From Pseudoduganella flava (lineage in GTDB: Bacteria; Pseudomonadota; Gammaproteobacteria; Burkholderiales; Burkholderiaceae_D), in the NCBI RefSeq assembly GCF_007830495.1, contig NZ_VLKW01000002.1:456270-520269 (forward strand): DNA of 64,000 bases, read 5' to 3'. The translations under genes and the position numbers were made by a program. Below the pieces are notes generated by a model. The model was not told where the DNA came from. It did no database searches and saw nothing but the letters and a program-made list of their open reading frames with translations. Below, in pieces: positions 36,844 to 44,932 of the stretch; the stretch's first letter is position 1, and the number at the start of each line of letters is the position of its first letter.

Positions 36844-36889
36844 TTGACAATGCCGTCATAGGTGTATACTGTATTAATCACTTAATACA
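36844..36889 (+). promoter_or_regulatory. Promoter with overlapping palindromic operator of the GntR-ABC operon
   Basis: TTGACA (36844-36849) and TATACT (36865-36870) form a promoter with a 15-base spacer. A perfect inverted repeat TGTATTAA-TCAC-TTAATACA (36870-36889) begins inside the -10, bordered by GTGTATAC on the left and CCATACAG on the right. A repressor here would block transcription. The first gene of the operon is a YtrA-type GntR regulator, so autoregulation is the natural reading. The ATG at 36900 has no SD, so the short leader mRNA may be translated in a near-leaderless way. Confidence 0.7.
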
Positions 36890-36899
36890 CCATACAGTC

Positions 36900-37292
36900 A
36901 TGGCCGAACACACCGCACTGCTGTTTTCCATCGCGACCGGATCGCCGGACCCGATCTATCGCCAGCTGATCGAGCAGGTCAAGCGGCTGTGCGCGGCCGG
37001 GGTGCTGAAGCCGGGCGACACGCTGCCTTCGGTGCGCGAAGTGGCGCAGGCGCTGGCCGTCAATCCGATGACGGTGTCGAAAGCGTACAACCTGCTCGAG
37101 ATGGAAGGCGTGCTGGAACGGTTGCGCGGGCAGGGCATGCAGGTGGCGCAGCGGCGCCGGCAGGGCAAGGGTGAGCGGGAGGCGCTGCTGCGCCCAGCGC
37201 TGGAGCGCGCCGCGCGCGAAGCCCGCCAGCTGGAGCTGGACGACGCCACGATCCTCGAGTTGTTCAAACAAGTGCTGAAGGAAGCGACATGA
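36900..37292 (+). CDS. GntR-family regulator, YtrA subfamily
   Basis: A 130-residue repressor with an N-terminal GntR winged helix (PIYRQLIEQVKRLCAAGVLKP, LPSVREVAQALAVNPMTVSKA, LEMEGVLERLRGQGMQV) and only a short helical C-terminus (about 50 residues), the mark of the YtrA subgroup, whose members repress ABC-transporter operons. Its stop overlaps the ATPase gene by four bases. It probably binds the palindrome at 36870-36889. The inducing signal is unknown; in Bacillus YtrA responds to cell-wall antibiotics. Confidence 0.9.
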   Translation: MAEHTALLFSIATGSPDPIYRQLIEQVKRLCAAGVLKPGDTLPSVREVAQALAVNPMTVSKAYNLLEMEGVLERLRGQGMQVAQRRRQGKGEREALLRPALERAAREARQLELDDATILELFKQVLKEAT

Positions 37293-38164
37293 ACCCACCA
37301 ATCCTGACCCTGCGCGGTGTACGCAAGAGCTTCGGCAATCATGCCGCGCTGACGGGTGTCGACTGGCAGATCGGCCAGGGCAAGGTGATCGGCCTGTTGG
37401 GCCGCAACGGCGCCGGCAAGTCGACGCTGATGGAGTGCATGCTGGGCCTGCGCGAGATCGACGACGGCGCGATCGCGCTGTTCGGCGAGCCCGTGGACGC
37501 GTTGTCCGAAGCGGCGCGTGCCCGCATCGGCTACGTGCCGCAGAAATCCGACCTGTTCGAGTGGCTGACGCCGGACCAGCTGCTCGCTTACTTCCGTACG
37601 CTGTACCCGCACTGGAACGAAGCGAAGGTGGAGCACCTGCTGGGCCGCTGGGGCTTCGACGGTGCCGCGCGCAGCCGCAAGATCGGCAACCTGTCGGGCG
37701 GCCAGCAACAGCGGCTGTCGATCATCCGCGCGCTCGCGCACGAGCCGGACCTGCTGGTGCTGGACGAACCTGTGGCCGGCCTCGACCCGATGGGCCGGCG
37801 CGACTTCCTGCGCGAACTCGTGAACGACGTGGTCGAGCGCGGCACCACCGTCGTGTTCTCGACGCACATCCTGTCCGACCTGGAGCGCGTGGCGATGGAT
37901 GTGGCGTTCCTGCGCGAAGGCCGCATTGCGGTCGAGGCCCCGCTCGACGAACTGCTGGACGGCACGCGCCGCGTGACGGGCCACCCGAACGTGCTGAGCA
38001 CACTGCGCCTGGAGCAGGAGCTGGGGCGCGTACGCCACGATGGCGGGGCTTTCAGCATCGTTGCGCGCGTCTCCGAACAGGAGGCTGAGCGGCTCGACGG
38101 CACGCCCGGCGTTCGCCTCGACCGCGTGTCGCTGGAAGACCTGTTCGAAGAGGTGACGCGATGA
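37289..38164 (+). CDS. ABC transporter ATP-binding protein
   Basis: A 291-residue nucleotide-binding subunit: Walker A GRNGAGKST (38-46), Q-loop VPQKSDLF (83-90), signature LSGGQ (135-139), Walker B LLVLDEP with E160, and H-switch STHILSDLERV. After the ATPase core there is an about 75-residue C-terminal extension as in drug/antibiotic exporters of the CcmA/NatA type. Coupled by ATGA overlaps to the GntR regulator before it and the permease after it. Likely an exporter; substrate unknown. Confidence 0.93.
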   Translation: MNPPILTLRGVRKSFGNHAALTGVDWQIGQGKVIGLLGRNGAGKSTLMECMLGLREIDDGAIALFGEPVDALSEAARARIGYVPQKSDLFEWLTPDQLLAYFRTLYPHWNEAKVEHLLGRWGFDGAARSRKIGNLSGGQQQRLSIIRALAHEPDLLVLDEPVAGLDPMGRRDFLRELVNDVVERGTTVVFSTHILSDLERVAMDVAFLREGRIAVEAPLDELLDGTRRVTGHPNVLSTLRLEQELGRVRHDGGAFSIVARVSEQEAERLDGTPGVRLDRVSLEDLFEEVTR

Positions 38165-39558
38165 ATGCCTATCGCATGCTGCTGATGCAGCCGCTGCTCG
38201 AGCGGCGGCTGCGCAACGAGATGTGGAGCACAGTGCTGCTCGTGCTGTTTGCGATCGCCGAATACGTGTCGACGCTGGCGTGGTCGGTGCCGCGCGGGCT
38301 CACAAGCTTCCTGGCGGGCGTCTTTCTCGCCGCGGCGGTACTGATCTGGTGGGGCGTGTTCCTGCAGAACGCGGTGCAGCAGAACCGCCCGAGTCTCTCG
38401 CTGCTGGTACCGGGCTTGCGCCGGCGGTTGATGGTGCTGACCGCGGTCCTGTGGATCGGCGCCAGCTTGCTGCCTGCGCTGGTGGTCGGCATGGTGCTGG
38501 GGCACTTCGGCTATGTGCTGATCGGGACGGCGTTCCTGTTGCTGTTCGTCGCCTTGTGTCAGCGCCATGTGCTGATTTCGTATATGGTCACCGTGGTCAT
38601 CGTGGCGTGCTTGCAGATCTATCGCGAGCAGCTCGTACGCTTCATGGATGCGGTCACGACATGGGGCGAAACGACCGTGGCGCTTGGCGCCCTGGCCCTG
38701 ATGGTGCCGCTGGGATGGCTGGCATTGCGCATCCTGTTTCCGCACGGCGGCGACCGCCATTTTGCGTGGGGCGACGCGGCAGCGCGGCGTGCCAGCAACG
38801 CCAAGCGCGGCGTCTACATCGCCGCCTTCGACACGTTGGGTGGCCGTCCGTTACTGCGTCTGCTCGACGCATTCTATGCGCCGCGCTCCGCTACGCCGCG
38901 CCGGCCGGGGCAAAGCATGCTCGATGGTCTGGGCCCGCGCACGCACTGGAGCCGTCCTTCGATGACCATCGTGATGATCACCGCGTTGACGCTGGCACTG
39001 CATGCCTGGGCCGGCACGGCGAAGCTCGCGCCGTTCGTGCCGATCGCACTGGCGCTGCTGGTCCTGCCGTTGTGGGGCCATGCGCGCTCCACGCTGGCGG
39101 CGCTGAAGGCGACGCCGGTGGAGCAGGGCGTCCTGCTGCTGACGCCCGGGGCGCCAGCACGCCGTGAACTGAATCGCGAACTGGCCCGCGTGCTGCTGGT
39201 CCGCTATGGCATCACATGGCTTGCCTACCTCGCCTGCAGTGCGCTCATCGTGCTCCTCACGATCGGGTCGTGGAACGCGTGGGCGTGCTGCACCGCGTTG
39301 TCCGCCATGTTCGCCCCGGTACTGCTGCGCGATCATGCGCGTCATCCTGGCTGGAATAGCGCACTGCTCGTGTTTGGCGCGGTGATGCTGGTGACACCGC
39401 CGTTGGCCGGCATCGTCGAGCACGTGTCGGTGCCGAACGGGCTGCTCCCCGGCGCGGTCATCGGCGCGCTGATCGGCACGGCGATCGCGCTGCGGCTTCG
39501 TTGGCGCAAGGCCGTGGCGGCCACCGTCGCCTTCCCGGCTGGGCGCCTGGCGGCGTGA
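38161..39558 (+). CDS. ABC-2-type permease, predicted
   Basis: A 465-residue membrane protein with roughly ten hydrophobic segments, including STVLLVLFAIAEYVSTLAW, FLAGVFLAAAVLIWWGVF, LTAVLWIGASLLPALVVGMV, MVTVVIVACLQIY, LGALALMVPLGWLALRIL and several after residue 270. I do not recognise a characterised family, but its four-base overlap with the ATPase gene marks it as the transporter's membrane part. A cytoplasmic stretch at about 200-265 contains a short basic segment. It ends one base before the convergent cupin gene. Confidence 0.75.
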   Translation: MNAYRMLLMQPLLERRLRNEMWSTVLLVLFAIAEYVSTLAWSVPRGLTSFLAGVFLAAAVLIWWGVFLQNAVQQNRPSLSLLVPGLRRRLMVLTAVLWIGASLLPALVVGMVLGHFGYVLIGTAFLLLFVALCQRHVLISYMVTVVIVACLQIYREQLVRFMDAVTTWGETTVALGALALMVPLGWLALRILFPHGGDRHFAWGDAAARRASNAKRGVYIAAFDTLGGRPLLRLLDAFYAPRSATPRRPGQSMLDGLGPRTHWSRPSMTIVMITALTLALHAWAGTAKLAPFVPIALALLVLPLWGHARSTLAALKATPVEQGVLLLTPGAPARRELNRELARVLLVRYGITWLAYLACSALIVLLTIGSWNAWACCTALSAMFAPVLLRDHARHPGWNSALLVFGAVMLVTPPLAGIVEHVSVPNGLLPGAVIGALIGTAIALRLRWRKAVAATVAFPAGRLAA

Positions 39559-39559
39559 A

Positions 39560-39952
39560 CTACTTCGCTGGCGTCGCCAGCGGCTGGCCTTTTTCGACGA
39601 CATACACGCCGATCAGCTTCGTCGTGCCGCTGCCCGTGTTGCGGGCGTCGTGCACTTTACCTGCCGGGATGATGACAGCCTCGCCGGCCTTCACCTTCCG
39701 GGGCGGCTCGCCATCGATCAGCAGCTCGCCTTCGCCTTCCAGGAAGTAGCTGATCTCGTCGCCGGGGTGCGTGTGGCGGCCCGCGGTGGCGCCGGGGGCG
39801 AGTTCGACTTGGGCGACCACGGCTTCACGATTTGGTACCGAGATATCGCCACGTGTGACCAGCGTGCGTTTGAGGCCGGATTGTTGGGCGAGCGCGGTGA
39901 GGGGGACGCTCGTTAGCGCGAGGCTGGCGAGCAGTGGCAGCAGGTGTCTCAT
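39560..39952 (-). CDS. Secreted cupin-domain protein
   Basis: A 130-residue protein with signal peptide MRHLLPLLASLALTSVPLTALA and a single cupin_2 barrel. Metal-binding motif 1 is GRHTHPGDEISYFLEG (two His, one Glu) and motif 2 is VIIPAGKVHDARN. Predicted periplasmic metal-dependent cupin; the substrate is unknown. The start at 39952 follows GGGAG; a longer in-frame reading would place the signal peptide internally. It may be the last gene of a leftward group with 40008-40328, 40410-40793 and the STAND gene. Confidence 0.85.
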   Translation of the reverse strand: MRHLLPLLASLALTSVPLTALAQQSGLKRTLVTRGDISVPNREAVVAQVELAPGATAGRHTHPGDEISYFLEGEGELLIDGEPPRKVKAGEAVIIPAGKVHDARNTGSGTTKLIGVYVVEKGQPLATPAK

Positions 39953-40007
39953 CGGATGCTCCCATGGTTGGTATTGTGCCGACCATGGTAGCGCGGTTTT
40001 CGTGTGG

Positions 40008-40328
40008 TCAGCGGCGGAACAGCGCATCCAGGATGCTGCCGAGCCAGGCTGCGATCAGCACGCCAGAGGCGGTGCTACCGGCAGGTCCAGGGTTTGCGGC
40101 GGCGATCCGCTGAAGGATGAGTTGGATATCGAGCTGCAAGGTTCCCGCTGCGATTTCGTTTGCAACTACTGTAGCTGTCGAGATCGCGGAGCCGACGAGG
40201 AAAAACAGCGCGACAGCTGCCGGCAGCAGGAACAGGCAGGACCGCGCGGGCCTTTTGAGGACGATGAGTTGGCCGAGGCCGGGGAAGAGCAGCGCTGAGG
40301 TGAGCGCTGCGCCGATAGCTCGTTTCAC
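40008..40328 (-). CDS. Small membrane protein, unknown function
   Basis: About 106 residues from the GTG at 40328 (VKRAIGAALTSALLFPGLGQL). The motif LTSALLFPGLGQLxxxKRPAR is followed by a clear membrane helix SCLFLLPAAVALFFLVGSAI and a second one near the C-terminus (STASGVLIAAWLGSILDALF). The SALxFPGLGQ start is shared by a group of small proteobacterial membrane proteins of unknown role. The true start is uncertain: a GTG at 40379 would add 17 residues; neither has a good SD. Confidence 0.6.
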   Translation of the reverse strand: MKRAIGAALTSALLFPGLGQLIVLKRPARSCLFLLPAAVALFFLVGSAISTATVVANEIAAGTLQLDIQLILQRIAAANPGPAGSTASGVLIAAWLGSILDALFRR

Positions 40329-40409
40329 GGGCAGTACAAGGCAACTAAGAACATGCCCTATCTTACCCGGAAAACGCACATGGATCTGCTGTTCGGAGCT
40401 ACGCGACAG

Positions 40410-40793
40410 TCAGGCAGGTGGGCGATTGATGATCTGTGGGTCAACTTTAAACTTGGTTCCGATTTTATCGCTGAAATGCAAGGTTACGCCAAAAGTGCCA
40501 TCGATAAGATTGGCATCGCTGAACGTTGCGAGCTTGCCGCTGCGGCTAATGCTGGGAGTGCTGAATTCCTCGTTGCCATCAGGGGATATGGTAACTTCTA
40601 CAATCCTAATATCCTCCGGGGTCGGCGAAATTAGCTGATAGTTCAACACAGTGTCAAGTTGCTGCACGTCGATGGACTCAGGCGTGAAATGCGTTTTGTA
40701 AACAGTTTCTCCTTCCTTCCCAGTAGTAGGGAAGACGGTTACAAATATGTTAAAAAATGCTGTAGGGGTTACCGGAGTATCAGCGGAACTCAT
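40410..40793 (-). CDS. Small beta-rich protein downstream of STAND regulator (possible DP-EP family)
   Basis: A 127-residue, acidic, cysteine-free protein without signal peptide or membrane segment. The sequence alternates beta-strand-like stretches (FFNIFVTVFPT, FGVTLHFSDKIGTKFKV) and ends VDPQIINRPPA. That ending, and the overall strand pattern, recall the small DP-EP family proteins (about 120 residues ending in DPxIxNxP), but this is from memory and unverified. AAAGG lies upstream of the start. It begins 12 bp after the STAND gene, same strand, so the two are almost certainly co-transcribed. The DNA is noticeably AT-richer than the flanking housekeeping genes. Confidence 0.75.
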   Translation of the reverse strand: MSSADTPVTPTAFFNIFVTVFPTTGKEGETVYKTHFTPESIDVQQLDTVLNYQLISPTPEDIRIVEVTISPDGNEEFSTPSISRSGKLATFSDANLIDGTFGVTLHFSDKIGTKFKVDPQIINRPPA

Positions 40794-40805
40794 GTTTGCC
40801 TTTCT

Positions 40806-43800
40806 TCAGGGGTGGAAATTTAAAAGGGTGGTTCTGGGATCGGCGTAGCCGGACGCTTCCAGACGTTGACTCACTTCCGCTGCTTTCTGGATATCCTCAG
40901 TGCAGCTGAATGAGCGGCTCAGTGGGACGAGGATGGTATAGTCGGCAGTCAACGCGGCTGCAGGAGAAAGCATCTGTTGTACCTCGCGGCAGAGAGCGTG
41001 CGCGCCCGCCTTATCGTGCAGCGCATAGAGAACCTTAGCCCGTGTGAGCATTATGTTTGCCAATGTTCCAGCGAACTGAAGGTCCTCGCGTTGTTTGTTT
41101 GGAAAGCCAACGAGAGGTGCGAGTGCCTGTTGAGTGGCGGCGTCTGCCTCACCCAGGCGATTCATCCTCAGATATTGTTCGCCCCGCTGCTGGCGAGCCA
41201 GCGCGAGCATTTTTGCTAGCTCGATATTTGGTGACGCTGAAGCATTGAAAGTCATTAGCTCTCTTTCAATACTCAATAGCTTCATCAGTGTGGTGGACCC
41301 TTGTAGCGTTGCTGGATCAATTGCAATTTCCCTCTGCTTCAGTTTCAAATGGTCGAGCTGCCACGCGCGATTTGTTGGGTCGCTTGCGATAGCGCTGTCC
41401 ATTAGTTCTTTTGCCTTTCGATAGTCGAACTTAGCAGCAACCAGATCGCCTAGGGCAGCGGACATGTCAGCACTGTGCCAGGCGGACATCGCCAAGCGAT
41501 AGGACCACAGCGCGTTTGATCTTTCTCTATTATGTAAAGGGTGCAGCAACGATTCTTCACGTCGATAGAGTTGCAGAGCAGATCGGAGCTTTCCAAGTTT
41601 GGCATCTGTGCTAGCAAGCCACGAAAGGCTATCAGCCAAGTCAGCTTTCAACGCATCGTCACTTGGAGTGTTATCCAGTGCCGCTTCCTTTAGGCGGATC
41701 GACTCTTGGAAATGGATTCGGGCAGCATCGAGAGTGCCTAAACTGAGAGCAATGCTGCCGAGACTCGAATGGGCGTAGGACTGCTCGATCCAACCCTTAG
41801 GGTCTTTCGAATCCAAAGCGACCAATCGGTCAGCAATGCGAAGATACTCAGTCATGTATCTCCGTGCTTCATCCAGCTCCCCCTGTTCGAAAGCGATCTG
41901 CCCCAACCAGAACGCATTCGCGCCCAAATCCAGCAAGAAGCTCTTGTCTTTCGCCTTTTTGCCGTCCAATTCGGTTAATACCGTTCTTGCAGCCTGGAGG
42001 GCGGACCGCGCGTTAGCGGGGTCCGCTCTCGCAATATGGACCTCAGCGATTACCTGTAGAGCTCTCGCTCGTTGGGAAAGGACCGTCTCGTCGACATCAG
42101 CTGAGCCGGAGTGAGCAAGATAAACGAATGCCTGCTTACTCACACTGTCCAATAAGTCCAAGCGCCCTAGAGGCCGTAACTTGCCTACGAATTCGCTCAA
42201 CATAGAAGTCATCAAGCCCTCGGCGGCGCTGCGGTGGCGCTCCGCGGTAGACTGCGCAGCGCGTGCCGTCAATCCGAGCACGATCGCAATGACAGCTAGT
42301 GCGGCGAGAGCCGAGAGCAGAGCTGCACGAAGCCGTTTGAAGGATCGAGCGCGACCGTGTGAGGTCTGAATAAAGTCGACTTCAATAGAGGAAAGTGTAA
42401 GCCCAGGTAGGTTAAGCAAACTGTTTGCCTGACTGAGCTGAGTTCCTTCGGGTAGAAGCAGATCCCTTGGTTTTCCGCATACCGCCCATCGTTCCGACTG
42501 AGGGCCAATTCGCGTCCTTACTTGCAGCGCCTCTCGATGTCGCTCGACCCATTCCACCACGCGCGGCCACCGTCTCAATAGGGCCTCATGCGCAACGCCG
42601 AAAGTGGGGACGTCCCCCGTGAACTCACTGACAAAGAGTCTTGCCTCGACAAGCGCATTAACTAGCTCCCGCTCGGTATCGCTCCGCACGGACGCCCAAG
42701 CCGCACGTCGCGCCGTGACAGCATTTTGCTCCTCCCCGACACTGACTAGGAGTGACAGCACATGCGGCAACGCCGCTTGCTGCTCCCCCGGCAACCCCGC
42801 AAAAATCTCCTCGGCCCGTACCCCCAGCGCCCCCTCAATCCCCCCAAGCTGCCTGAACACCTCAAACCGCAACACCCCATCCTCCGAGCGCTGCCGATAC
42901 AACTCATTCAAGCAATACTGCAGCAAAGGCAACGCATCCGGACTCCCCCGCGCCTCATCACACAGCACATCATCCAGCGCCGCACCCGTGGTGTGATCAA
43001 CCTCGAAGGTCAGCCCGGCGGCGCGGGCGGGCAGGCGGATCATCTGCGCGATATCCGCCCCATCCGGCGGCTCCAGGTCGAAGTGCCCACCCCGTGCCTT
43101 CAACGCCATCAGCTCGGGTAGCGCAATCAGCTCCGGATAAAAATCGTTGCGGCAAGCGAGCATCACCAGTACCTGGTGGGTGGCCAGCAAGTCGAGCACA
43201 CCAATGAAACGAGCACGGTCCTCGGCCGTCGTATTCGGCGCCCGGAAGATCGCTTCCAGCCGGTCGACGAAGACGGCGATCCGCACCGGACTATCGACGG
43301 CGCCCAGGCGTAACGCGACGGACGCGGGATCGGACCGCAGCCGCCCGGCCAGCGCCTCGGCACTGCTGCCATCGAACAGATACACGCCATCGCGTTCCGC
43401 GTCGACGAGCACCGCTGCGAGCGCGCCGAACAAATCCCCGCCGCCCAGGTCTGCGCAATCCATGTGCAGCAGACAAGAGAGGGCGACCGGGCCGTCGCCG
43501 CCGGTCAGTTGCGGCAGCAGGCCGGCGCGCACCAGCGACGTCTTGCCGGAGCCGGAAGGCCCGAGCACGAGCGCCATCGCGCAACCGTTTTCGACCTGGT
43601 CCAATACCGTTTCGCGCAGCCGGGTGGTTGCCTGCATGCGGCCGAAAAAGATCGCCGCGTGGTTTTCTTCGAACGCTTCCAGGCCCCGGAACGGCGAGCC
43701 GTCCTGCCAGATGCCGGCCTGTTCCTCTTCTTCGACGACGTCGGCGAGCGCCCGGTAACCCCGTTTGCGTACCGTTTCGATATATCGCGGCTCGGTGCTC

Positions 43801-44045
43801 GAGTCGCCCAGCGCGCGGCGCAGTTGGGCGATCGCCTTGTGGATCGGGTTGTCGCCCAGCTCGGCCGTGCCCCAGCACGCTTGCAGGATTTCCTCGGCGG
43901 GAATGACGGCGCCGGGGTGCCGGCAGAGGTAGCGCAGCACGTCCATCGCGCGGGGTTCGAGCGGGATGCGGACGTCGCCCTGGCTCAGCGCATTGCCTGC
44001 CACGTCGACCGTCCATTCGCCGAAGCGAAACATCCGCTGTTTCAT
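40806..44045 (-). CDS. Membrane-tethered winged-helix STAND NTPase with TPR-like sensor tail
   Basis: A 1079-residue multidomain regulator. Residues 1-105 are an OmpR/CadC-type winged helix (FGEWTVDVAGNALSQGD, IPLEPRAMDVLRYLCRHPGAV, IHKAIAQLRRALGDSS, YIETVRKRGYRAL). After PFRGLEAFEENHAAIFFGR comes a STAND-type NTPase: Walker A GPSGSGKTS (162-170), Walker B VRIAVFVDRLE (254-264), then a helical arm. A single membrane helix ALLSALAALAVIAIVLGLTA lies at about 574-594. The remaining 480 residues are helical repeats of TPR type (ANAFWLGQIAFEQGELDEARR; SSLGSIALSLGTLDAARIHF). By analogy with CadC the tail would be periplasmic. STAND proteins switch on ligand-driven oligomerisation. Base composition changes inside the gene: the 5' third is GC-rich, the 3' half clearly less so. 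Confidence 0.85.
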   Translation of the reverse strand: MKQRMFRFGEWTVDVAGNALSQGDVRIPLEPRAMDVLRYLCRHPGAVIPAEEILQACWGTAELGDNPIHKAIAQLRRALGDSSTEPRYIETVRKRGYRALADVVEEEEQAGIWQDGSPFRGLEAFEENHAAIFFGRMQATTRLRETVLDQVENGCAMALVLGPSGSGKTSLVRAGLLPQLTGGDGPVALSCLLHMDCADLGGGDLFGALAAVLVDAERDGVYLFDGSSAEALAGRLRSDPASVALRLGAVDSPVRIAVFVDRLEAIFRAPNTTAEDRARFIGVLDLLATHQVLVMLACRNDFYPELIALPELMALKARGGHFDLEPPDGADIAQMIRLPARAAGLTFEVDHTTGAALDDVLCDEARGSPDALPLLQYCLNELYRQRSEDGVLRFEVFRQLGGIEGALGVRAEEIFAGLPGEQQAALPHVLSLLVSVGEEQNAVTARRAAWASVRSDTERELVNALVEARLFVSEFTGDVPTFGVAHEALLRRWPRVVEWVERHREALQVRTRIGPQSERWAVCGKPRDLLLPEGTQLSQANSLLNLPGLTLSSIEVDFIQTSHGRARSFKRLRAALLSALAALAVIAIVLGLTARAAQSTAERHRSAAEGLMTSMLSEFVGKLRPLGRLDLLDSVSKQAFVYLAHSGSADVDETVLSQRARALQVIAEVHIARADPANARSALQAARTVLTELDGKKAKDKSFLLDLGANAFWLGQIAFEQGELDEARRYMTEYLRIADRLVALDSKDPKGWIEQSYAHSSLGSIALSLGTLDAARIHFQESIRLKEAALDNTPSDDALKADLADSLSWLASTDAKLGKLRSALQLYRREESLLHPLHNRERSNALWSYRLAMSAWHSADMSAALGDLVAAKFDYRKAKELMDSAIASDPTNRAWQLDHLKLKQREIAIDPATLQGSTTLMKLLSIERELMTFNASASPNIELAKMLALARQQRGEQYLRMNRLGEADAATQQALAPLVGFPNKQREDLQFAGTLANIMLTRAKVLYALHDKAGAHALCREVQQMLSPAAALTADYTILVPLSRSFSCTEDIQKAAEVSQRLEASGYADPRTTLLNFHP

Positions 44046-44095
44046 TCGTCCCCGCGCCTTAAAAACTTTTCCTAGTTAAATCAAACGGTTAGCTG

Positions 44096-44115
44096 TCCGG
44101 AAGGTTTCCGGAAGG
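44096..44115. promoter_or_regulatory. TCCGGAAGG direct repeat between STAND gene and divergent operon
   Basis: TCCGGAAGG occurs at 44096-44104 and 44107-44115, same orientation, 11-bp period. Direct repeats at this spacing are the usual target of OmpR/CadC-type winged helices, which is the DNA-binding domain of the divergent STAND regulator. It lies 51-70 bp from the STAND start and 76-95 bp from the gene at 44191. Confidence 0.5.
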
Positions 44116-44190
44116 CGCGCACGCGCGGGGCTGGCTACAGTTCGGCTTAACTGAACAGCACCAATCTTAACATTTCCCCAAGCAAATTAA

Positions 44191-44925
44191 ATGCCTAAAT
44201 TAAACAGATTTGGTAACCGTGAGGAATTTCTACAACGGTACCTGAAGCCGCTGCTGGTCGAGCCGCTGGAAGCCCGGCTGAACGCGTCGCCGGACTATGT
44301 GCAGACGTTACCGGCCGGCGCCGTCGTTGACCGGGACGGTGGCCTCGATGCGAAATCCGGCGCGGGCGGCAGGACGGGGGAACGGGCCCGGTTCGTCGGC
44401 ACCGCCAACGGTTGGAACTACCGCGACCAGGTGTTGTTGAGGTGGCAACTGCCCGGCGACGTCACGCATCACCGCGAATCCGAGCAGGACCAGCACTACA
44501 CGGTCACGATGACCGATCAGCCGGACCTGTCCGGCGTGCTGCGGCCGACGATCGACCTGCATGCATCGCTGATGCGCTACGAGCGCGATGCGCTGGGCCG
44601 CCCGGGGGCGGACGGTGCGCAGGCCGAGTTGGGCAAGGCGTGGGCCCGCGTCACGCTGCAATGGTCGCTGCGGCTGCAACTGGTCGAGGGGGTGGGCGGC
44701 CAGGTGCACCTCGTCAGCCGGGCGCGCAAGGCGCCGCCGGTGACGGATGCGGGAAAGGCCGGCGCCTATATCGTGGCCGACCCGCTGGCCCACCTGTTGA
44801 ACGTGCCGCGCCTGGCGCACGGCTGGGAGCACGGCACCGCGAGTCTCGCGGCCGTGCAGGACTATCTGGTGGCCCGGCTGGCGGCCGCCATCGAACCGAC
44901 GCTCGCAAACCATGCACATGTATGA
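44191..44925 (+). CDS. Unknown protein, first gene of operon divergent from STAND regulator
   Basis: A 244-residue soluble protein with no signal peptide, membrane helix or cysteine cluster. Not recognised. It begins PKLNRFGNREEFLQRYLKPLL, followed by a charged region and a predicted mixed alpha/beta body with VLLRWQLPGDVTHH, a hydrophobic strand pattern TLQWSLRLQLVEGVGGQVHLV and a C-terminal amphipathic helix. The alternating long strands are loosely reminiscent of lipid-binding TULIP-type barrels, but that is a guess. The start at ATG 44191 has only a weak SD (CCCCAAGC). It is coupled to the next gene (7-bp gap or 14-bp overlap depending on start). Confidence 0.7.
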   Translation: MPKLNRFGNREEFLQRYLKPLLVEPLEARLNASPDYVQTLPAGAVVDRDGGLDAKSGAGGRTGERARFVGTANGWNYRDQVLLRWQLPGDVTHHRESEQDQHYTVTMTDQPDLSGVLRPTIDLHASLMRYERDALGRPGADGAQAELGKAWARVTLQWSLRLQLVEGVGGQVHLVSRARKAPPVTDAGKAGAYIVADPLAHLLNVPRLAHGWEHGTASLAAVQDYLVARLAAAIEPTLANHAHV

Positions 44926-44932
44926 GGCCCTG

